A DNA stretch of 64,000 nt from Desnuesiella massiliensis. GTDB lineage: Bacteria > Bacillota > Clostridia > Clostridiales > Clostridiaceae. Positions 59,754-64,000 of this stretch are shown one piece after another (positions within the stretch are counted from its first letter, which is position 1; every line of letters begins with the position of its first letter). The notes under the pieces are model-generated. The model was not told the origin of the DNA and made no database searches. It saw nothing but the letters and a program-made list of their open reading frames with translations. The position numbers were made by a program, and so were the translations under genes. The stretch is from contig NZ_LN879457.1 of assembly GCF_001403615.1 (NCBI RefSeq), positions 992,001 to 1,056,000 on the forward strand, written 5' to 3'.

Positions 59754-60788
59754 ATGTGGTTTTGGAGCATGGGAACAGATATGGGTATAGATTTAGGTAC
59801 AGCTACAGTATTAGTATATATTAAAGGAAAAGGGGTAATCTTAAAAGAGCCTTCTGTAGTGGCTATTGACAAAGTAAATAATAAGGTATTAGCTGTAGGT
59901 GAAGAAGCTAGAAAAATGATAGGGAGAACTCCTGGGAATATTGTAGCACTTCGTCCTTTAAAAGATGGTGTTATATCTGATTATGATGTTACAGAAAAGA
60001 TGCTTAAACATTTTATTAGAAAAGCCTGTGGAAAAAGAAGAATTTCTGCTCCAAAGGTAATGGTATGTGTTCCATGCCAAGCTACAGAAGTTGAAAAAAG
60101 AGCAGTAAGAGATGCTGCTATACATGCAGGAGCTAAGAAAGTGTATCTTATAGAAGAGCCATTAGCTGCAGCTATAGGTGCAGGAGTAGATATAACTATA
60201 CCTAGTGGAAATATGGTAATAGATATCGGAGGCGGTACAACTGATGTTGCTGTTATTTCTCTAGGCGGTATAGTTGTTAGGTCTTCTATTAAAATAGCTG
60301 GTGATAAATTTGATGAAGCTATAATGAAATATATTAGGAAAAAGCATAAACTTATGATAGGTGAGAGAACAGCAGAAGACCTTAAAATAAATGTAGGCTC
60401 AGCTTTTAAAAGAGAAGAAGAGGTTTACATGGATGTAAAGGGAAGAGATTTAATTACAGGTCTACCTAAAAATATAACTGTATCCTCAGAAGAAATGAGA
60501 GAAGCATTACATGAAACTATTACTGCCATAGCAGAAACTACTCATAACGTTTTAGAAAAAACTCCGCCTGAGCTAGCTGCAGATATTGCAGAAAAAGGAA
60601 TTTTAATGACTGGTGGAGGTTCACTTTTAAATGGCTTGGATAAATTAATTGAACATGTGACTAAAGTTCCAGTAAGAGTAGCTGATGAAGCTGTTTCCTG
60701 TGTAGCTATAGGTACGGGTAAAGTATTGGATTTTATTGATAAATTAGATGTTACACTAAATGATAGTGAGGTAGCATTGATTGATTAA
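59754..60788 (+). CDS. mbl: MreB/Mbl rod-shape actin homologue
   Basis: This 344-residue bacterial actin has phosphate-1 GIDLGTATVLVY, phosphate-2 MVIDIGGGTTDVAVISLGG and adenosine motif LMTGGGSLLNGL. It forms membrane-bound filaments that steer wall synthesis. The place after spoIIID points to the Mbl paralogue rather than MreB of the mreBCD operon. AGTAGGAGTGG precedes the ATG. Confidence 0.94.
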   Translation: MWFWSMGTDMGIDLGTATVLVYIKGKGVILKEPSVVAIDKVNNKVLAVGEEARKMIGRTPGNIVALRPLKDGVISDYDVTEKMLKHFIRKACGKRRISAPKVMVCVPCQATEVEKRAVRDAAIHAGAKKVYLIEEPLAAAIGAGVDITIPSGNMVIDIGGGTTDVAVISLGGIVVRSSIKIAGDKFDEAIMKYIRKKHKLMIGERTAEDLKINVGSAFKREEEVYMDVKGRDLITGLPKNITVSSEEMREALHETITAIAETTHNVLEKTPPELAADIAEKGILMTGGGSLLNGLDKLIEHVTKVPVRVADEAVSCVAIGTGKVLDFIDKLDVTLNDSEVALID

Positions 60789-60802
60789 AATGCAAGGAAC
60801 AT

Positions 60803-60843
60803 AAATGCTCTATAATTATTTATAATTATAGAGCATTTTTTTA
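60803..60843. terminator. mbl terminator
   Basis: A long A/T-rich stem (ATGCTCTATAATTAT and complement, 15 bp) with a 2-nt turn and a run of T on the plus side; it may also limit the convergent yyaC transcript. Confidence 0.85.
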
Positions 60844-60920
60844 TACAGAATTATAAGAAATTACTTTGAAGATAGAGTAAATAGAAATAGTTAAATATAT
60901 ACCTAAAAACTAAGATATAT

Positions 60921-61448
60921 TTAAATTTTATTGTTTAAATATATAGTATGAAACAATGAATCCACTATTATTTTAGCCATATCAAATATTAAGCTTAATC
61001 TAATGCTTCTGTTAGTAAAGAGTTCAGTACTATCGCTAGTATCAACTATTCCAATAATAGAATTTTCGCCCACATCGGGTAAGGATTTACCAACACCTTT
61101 TCCAGGGTGAATAGGGTAATCTCTGCAATGTATTTCTCCTATAGCATTGCCATCGCCTAGACAAGCATCAATTCCTAAAATATTTGACTTAGGATGAAGA
61201 AATTTCACTTCTGAAAGCTTTTGATCGATATTTAATGCATGAATAGGGGTAGATATAGTACCGTATACTGGTAGAGGGAAAAATTTATCTTTAAGTAGAG
61301 TTCCTACTAATGGACCTAAACAGTCACCAATGCATCGATCAGTTCCAATACAAACAATTACTGTGTTGTTATTTATATAATCCTTTAAAAAGTATGAAAT
61401 TTCATAATATGCTAATGGATTTTTATGATGTATTTTTATTTTGTTCAA
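60921..61448 (-). CDS. yyaC: Spore protease YyaC (DUF1256)
   Basis: 175 residues with IVCIGTDRCIGDCLGPLVG near the N-terminus and GIDACLGDGNAIGEI later, the YyaC signatures. The family resembles the Gpr-type aspartic protease fold that degrades small acid-soluble spore proteins. The TTG at 61448 is chosen because GAGGGGGTG lies just upstream on the minus strand; 57 further open codons are hydrophobic, lack a site and run back over the next gene's start. Confidence 0.88.
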   Translation of the reverse strand: MNKIKIHHKNPLAYYEISYFLKDYINNNTVIVCIGTDRCIGDCLGPLVGTLLKDKFFPLPVYGTISTPIHALNIDQKLSEVKFLHPKSNILGIDACLGDGNAIGEIHCRDYPIHPGKGVGKSLPDVGENSIIGIVDTSDSTELFTNRSIRLSLIFDMAKIIVDSLFHTIYLNNKI

Positions 61449-61560
61449 TAACAGCACCCCCTCATTAATGTATATGAATAAAGGGTTAATATTATTAAAG
61501 TTGTGAATAAAAAAACTTATAATTGGAAAATAATTAAGAAGAAGTGAAGGGGTGATATAA

Positions 61561-62154
61561 ATGAACAAAAAAATATTGAGTGGCGTTATTATATTAATAA
61601 CAATTATAAGTGTGTTCATAATGTTGTTTTATAACAATGATATAAGTAAAGAAAATAAAAAAGAAGATGAGGGAAAAATAGAAGTAAGAAAAGAATTAAA
61701 TAGTCAAAAGCTTAATAACTTAAACACACAAAACAATGAAGATGTTAAAAAGCCTTTAGAGGATAAATCCATAGTTAAAAATAAGCAAGAACAGAAAGAA
61801 GGAAAGGATACAAAAGATAATAAAAAAGAAGTCCCCACAAATGAGCCTAATAAAAATGATAATAGTGTAAATGTAAGGGATGAAAGTGCTTTAGTATTTA
61901 AAGTATCAAAGGATAATATTCCAAAACAATTAACTTTTATTGAAAAAACTAAGCTATTATCTATTTTGAGGAAACTTTCTTCTATAGATTATGCAAAGAT
62001 AAATGAATCTTTGAGTAAAAGCAATGAGCTTGAAGCAGCAAAGGAAGCTCTTAATCTACTAAAATTAAGACTGAATAGTAGGGATTATAAAGAGATAAAA
62101 GATATTTTATCTAGGTTTATTGATAATATAGATATTTTAGAAAATAATATTTAA
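61561..62154 (+). CDS. Lysine-rich membrane-anchored protein of unknown function
   Basis: 197 residues: an N-terminal signal/anchor helix (about 4-24), a very lysine-, glutamate- and asparagine-rich linker to about residue 110, and a compact helical C-terminal domain (FIEKTKLLSILRKLSSIDYAKI onward). GAAGGGGTGA precedes the ATG. The layout is of a protein tethered outside or in the forespore by a flexible linker. No family is recognised. It lies divergent from yyaC. Confidence 0.7.
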   Translation: MNKKILSGVIILITIISVFIMLFYNNDISKENKKEDEGKIEVRKELNSQKLNNLNTQNNEDVKKPLEDKSIVKNKQEQKEGKDTKDNKKEVPTNEPNKNDNSVNVRDESALVFKVSKDNIPKQLTFIEKTKLLSILRKLSSIDYAKINESLSKSNELEAAKEALNLLKLRLNSRDYKEIKDILSRFIDNIDILENNI

Positions 62155-62299
62155 TAAAGCTTTAATAGGTATAGCAAGAGGGCGTTGTATATAATATATA
62201 TTATATCCTTAAAAAATAATCTTGCATAATAAATTGAAGAATGATGAAGAATTATGAAGGAATTTAAGAATAGTTAACTATAGAGGCTCGTTTTGGCAT

Positions 62300-62328
62300 T
62301 TGAAAGCTTTAAAGTAATCTGGTATATT
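62300..62328 (+). promoter_or_regulatory. tRNA operon promoter
   Basis: TTGAAA, 17-bp spacer, TATATT, about 45 bp before the first tRNA. Confidence 0.65.
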
Positions 62329-62375
62329 ATTCTTTGTCAGCGGCGCTAAGCGCTGAGGACTGAAAACAAAATGAT

Positions 62376-62450
62376 GCTGGCATGGCTCAACGGTAGAGCA
62401 GCTGACTTGTAATCAGCAGGTTGTAGGTTCGATTCCTATTGCCAGCTCCA
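62376..62450 (+). tRNA. tRNA-Thr (TGT)
   Basis: Cloverleaf with acceptor GCTGGCA/TGCCAGC, anticodon stem GCTGA/TCAGC, anticodon TGT, T-loop GGTTCGATTCC, and encoded CCA. Identical to the copy at 62648. Confidence 0.97.
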
Positions 62451-62454
62451 ATAT

Positions 62455-62540
62455 GGAGGAATTCCCGAGTGGCCAAAGGGGGCAGACTGTAAATCTGTTG
62501 TCGGACGACTTCGATGGTTCGAATCCATCTTCCTCCACCA
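62455..62540 (+). tRNA. tRNA-Tyr (GTA)
   Basis: Class-II tRNA with a long variable arm, acceptor GGAGGAA/TTCCTCC, anticodon GTA in CAGACTGTAAATCTG, encoded CCA. Confidence 0.97.
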
Positions 62541-62547
62541 TTAATAA

Positions 62548-62623
62548 GGGCGCATAGCTCAGCTGGGAGAGCATCTGCCTTACAAGCAGAGGGTCACAGG
62601 TTCGATCCCTGTTGTGCCCACCA
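62548..62623 (+). tRNA. tRNA-Val (TAC)
   Basis: Acceptor GGGCGCA/TGTGCCC (with one G-U pair), anticodon TAC in CTGCCTTACAAGCAG, encoded CCA. Single copy between two Thr-Tyr pairs. Confidence 0.97.
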
Positions 62624-62647
62624 TTTATAAAATATAAAATTAAATAT

Positions 62648-62722
62648 GCTGGCATGGCTCAACGGTAGAGCAGCTGACTTGTAATCAGCAGGTTGTAGGT
62701 TCGATTCCTATTGCCAGCTCCA
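62648..62722 (+). tRNA. tRNA-Thr (TGT), second copy
   Basis: Same 75-base sequence as the first tRNA-Thr, 272 bp downstream. Confidence 0.97.
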
Positions 62723-62726
62723 ACTT

Positions 62727-62812
62727 GGAGGAATTCCCGAGTGGCCAAAGGGGGCAGACTGTAAATCTGTTGTCGGACGACTTCGATGGTTCGAATCCAT
62801 CTTCCTCCACCA
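62727..62812 (+). tRNA. tRNA-Tyr (GTA), second copy
   Basis: Same 86-base sequence as the first tRNA-Tyr; the four-base spacer from Thr differs from the first pair in two positions. Confidence 0.97.
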
Positions 62813-62813
62813 T

Positions 62814-62840
62814 AAAAGACGGTTAAACGTCTTTTTTTTC
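62814..62840 (+). terminator. tRNA operon terminator
   Basis: AAAAGACG/CGTCTTTT with a 6-nt loop and T-run directly after the last CCA. Confidence 0.9.
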
Positions 62841-62939
62841 TATCTGTAGATTTTGAATCTAAAATGTATAGATAGAAACAATTTTTAAGCATTAATTCTA
62901 AACCAATCTAAATATAGCAAATTTATTTCAAAATTATTA

Positions 62940-62968
62940 TTGACTATATTTATACCGTATGTTAAAAT
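62940..62968 (+). promoter_or_regulatory. metK promoter (sigma-A type)
   Basis: TTGACT, 17-bp spacer, TAAAAT, ending about 27 bp before the riboswitch helix P1. Confidence 0.65.
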
Positions 62969-62994
62969 CTCTGTTGTAGTAAAATTAGATATAA

Positions 62995-63138
62995 CTCTTA
63001 TCAAGAGAGGCGGAGGGACAGGGCCCGATGAAACCCGGCAACCGGTGTAACACACTATGGTGCCAATTCCAGCAGTTATAAATCTGCAAGATAAGAGGAA
63101 TGCCGAAAATAGGCCTCTTCTTATTGAAGGGGTTTTTT
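62995..63138 (+). ncRNA. SAM-I (S-box) riboswitch with terminator
   Basis: The aptamer has P1 CTCTTATC/GATAAGAG (62995-63002 with 63090-63097), the S-box core AGAGAGGCGGAGGGA, GATGAAACCCGGCAACC and GGTGCCAATTCC. Its 3-prime strand ATAAGAGG can instead pair with CCTCTTCTTAT, which overlaps the terminator stem CCTCTTC/GAAGGGG (63114-63132) followed by six T. SAM binding holds P1, frees the terminator and shuts off metK. Confidence 0.97.
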
Positions 63139-63207
63139 ATTTTTTATTAAATTATTGAAAGGGGTGAAAACTGCAATGAAGATTTAAATTCGTTGCAGGG
63201 ATGGTAT

Positions 63208-64000
63208 ATGAAAAGATTATTTACATCAGAATCAGTTACAGAAGGACATCCAGATAAAATTTGTGACCAAATTTCAGATGCTATACTAGATACTATTTTA
63301 GCTAAAGATCCTAACGCAAGAGTTGCTTGCGAAACTGCTGTTACTACAGGAATGGTAATGGTTATGGGGGAAATATCTACAAACTGTTATGTGGATATTC
63401 CTAAGGTTGTAAGAAAAACTATAGAAGATATAGGATATGTAAGAGCAAAATATGGATTTGATAGTGATACTTGTGCTGTTTTAACTTCTATAGATGAGCA
63501 ATCTGCTGATATAGCTATGGGAGTTGATGAAGCTCTTGAATCTAAGGCAGGACAAATGGATAAGCTAGAGGCTATAGGAGCTGGTGACCAAGGTATGATG
63601 TTTGGATTTGCTACAAATGAAACTCCAGAATATATGCCTTTACCAATAGCAATGGCTCATAAACTATCTAGAAGGCTATCAGAGGTAAGAAAGAATGGTA
63701 CCTTAACATATTTAAGACCAGATGGAAAAACACAAGTTACTGTTGAATATGATGACAATAAGCCAGTAAGAATTGATACTATTGTTATTTCAACTCAACA
63801 TGGTCCAGAAGTTTCTCATGAACAGATTGAAGCAGATTTACATTCACATGTTATTAATGCTGTGGTTCCACAGGAACTCTTAGATGACAAAACAAAGTAC
63901 TATATAAATCCAACAGGTAGATTTGTAATCGGAGGACCTCAAGGTGATTCTGGACTTACAGGAAGAAAGATAATAGTTGATACATATGGCGGATATGGAA
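63208..64000 (+). CDS. metK: S-adenosylmethionine synthetase, N-terminal part
   Basis: About 264 residues before the window ends. It begins KRLFTSESVTEGHPDKICDQISDAI and has GAGDQG and GGPQGDSGLTGRKIIVDTYGG, the ATP and methionine motifs. Makes SAM from methionine and ATP. Full length would be near 390 residues. Under SAM-I riboswitch control. The ATG at 63208 follows GCAGGGATGG. Confidence 0.97.
   Translation, partial: MKRLFTSESVTEGHPDKICDQISDAILDTILAKDPNARVACETAVTTGMVMVMGEISTNCYVDIPKVVRKTIEDIGYVRAKYGFDSDTCAVLTSIDEQSADIAMGVDEALESKAGQMDKLEAIGAGDQGMMFGFATNETPEYMPLPIAMAHKLSRRLSEVRKNGTLTYLRPDGKTQVTVEYDDNKPVRIDTIVISTQHGPEVSHEQIEADLHSHVINAVVPQELLDDKTKYYINPTGRFVIGGPQGDSGLTGRKIIVDTYGGYG

Noticed and set aside
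61449..61619. A 57-residue hydrophobic extension of YyaC
   Set aside because: It has no ribosome site and overlaps the start of the divergent gene; a TTG with GAGGGGGTG just ahead gives the usual protein.
62413..62892. Two minus-strand open frames of about 80 codons with RDRTCDPLL-like and RNRTYNLLI-like peptides
   Set aside because: They are read antisense through the tRNA-Thr and tRNA-Tyr genes. This is a well-known false protein family produced by tRNA antisense strands.
1..64000. CRISPR arrays, insertion sequences, prophage genes, toxin-antitoxin pairs
   Set aside because: Looked for regular spaced repeats, transposase, integrase and short toxin-antitoxin pairs and saw none; the palindromic repeats are irregularly placed and lack spacers.

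Overview
The window reads as chromosomal DNA of a low-GC, endospore-forming anaerobe of Clostridium sensu stricto. The evidence is the very AT-rich base use, strong GGAGG ribosome sites, frequent TTG/GTG starts, a clostridial thiolase, and a dense set of sporulation genes. Gene order follows two blocks known from Bacillus subtilis, yabG-veg-(...)-ispE and pyrG-rho-rpmE-tdk-prfA/prmC-ywlC-ywlE-rpiB-upp-mnaA-atp-ywmB-murA-spoIID-spoIIQ-spoIIID-mbl. I see no transposase, integrase, prophage or CRISPR array, so this looks like core chromosome.

Layout: 1-2.7 kb holds the tail of a LarB-like gene and a translationally coupled pair (membrane-anchored endonuclease/exonuclease/phosphatase-fold enzyme and an orphan solute-binding lipoprotein). 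2.7-11.4 kb is a spore-coat cluster. Two divergent glycosyltransferase/CotS modules flank two more CotS-type genes (one degenerate) and a radical-SAM plus partner pair predicted to act in DNA repair. 11.5-20.2 kb carries small membrane proteins, yabG, veg, a candidate small RNA, sipL, the cyanophycin genes cphB-cphA, and ispE. 20.3-27.8 kb is a GerA-type germinant receptor operon with a small membrane protein, spoIIR, a diglucosyl-diacylglycerol-synthase-like gene and ypeB. 28-39.4 kb holds RNA modification, a sensorless sigma-54 activator, pyrG, rho, rpmE, tdk, a fused DUF1385-prmC gene and prfA. 39.4-47.2 kb has a ZIP transporter, tRNA t6A synthesis, ywlE, rpiB, upp, a dCMP deaminase, tagO-mnaA and thiolase. 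47.6-54.3 kb is the complete F-type ATP synthase operon. 54.6-62.2 kb holds ywmB, murA, spoIID, spoIIQ, spoIIID, mbl, yyaC and an unknown lysine-rich protein. The end carries five tRNA genes (Thr-Tyr-Val-Thr-Tyr) and a SAM-I riboswitch driving a metK that runs off the window.

Together the genes describe a sporulation and germination neighbourhood (engulfment: SpoIID/SpoIIQ; sigma cascade: SpoIIR, SpoIIID; coat: SipL, YabG, CotS and glycosyltransferases; germination: Ger receptor, YpeB, YyaC) interleaved with housekeeping genes.

The most unusual signals are non-coding. They are a dispersed family of about 60-85 bp palindromic repeats (five clear copies) sitting at gene ends, a promoter-to-terminator small-RNA candidate antisense to the veg-sipL gap, a nested palindrome upstream of the yabG region, and a multi-helix region upstream of spoIIID. 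No wholly new multi-gene system is proven. The spore-coat cluster enclosing a radical-SAM DNA-repair pair is the best candidate for an undescribed functional unit.
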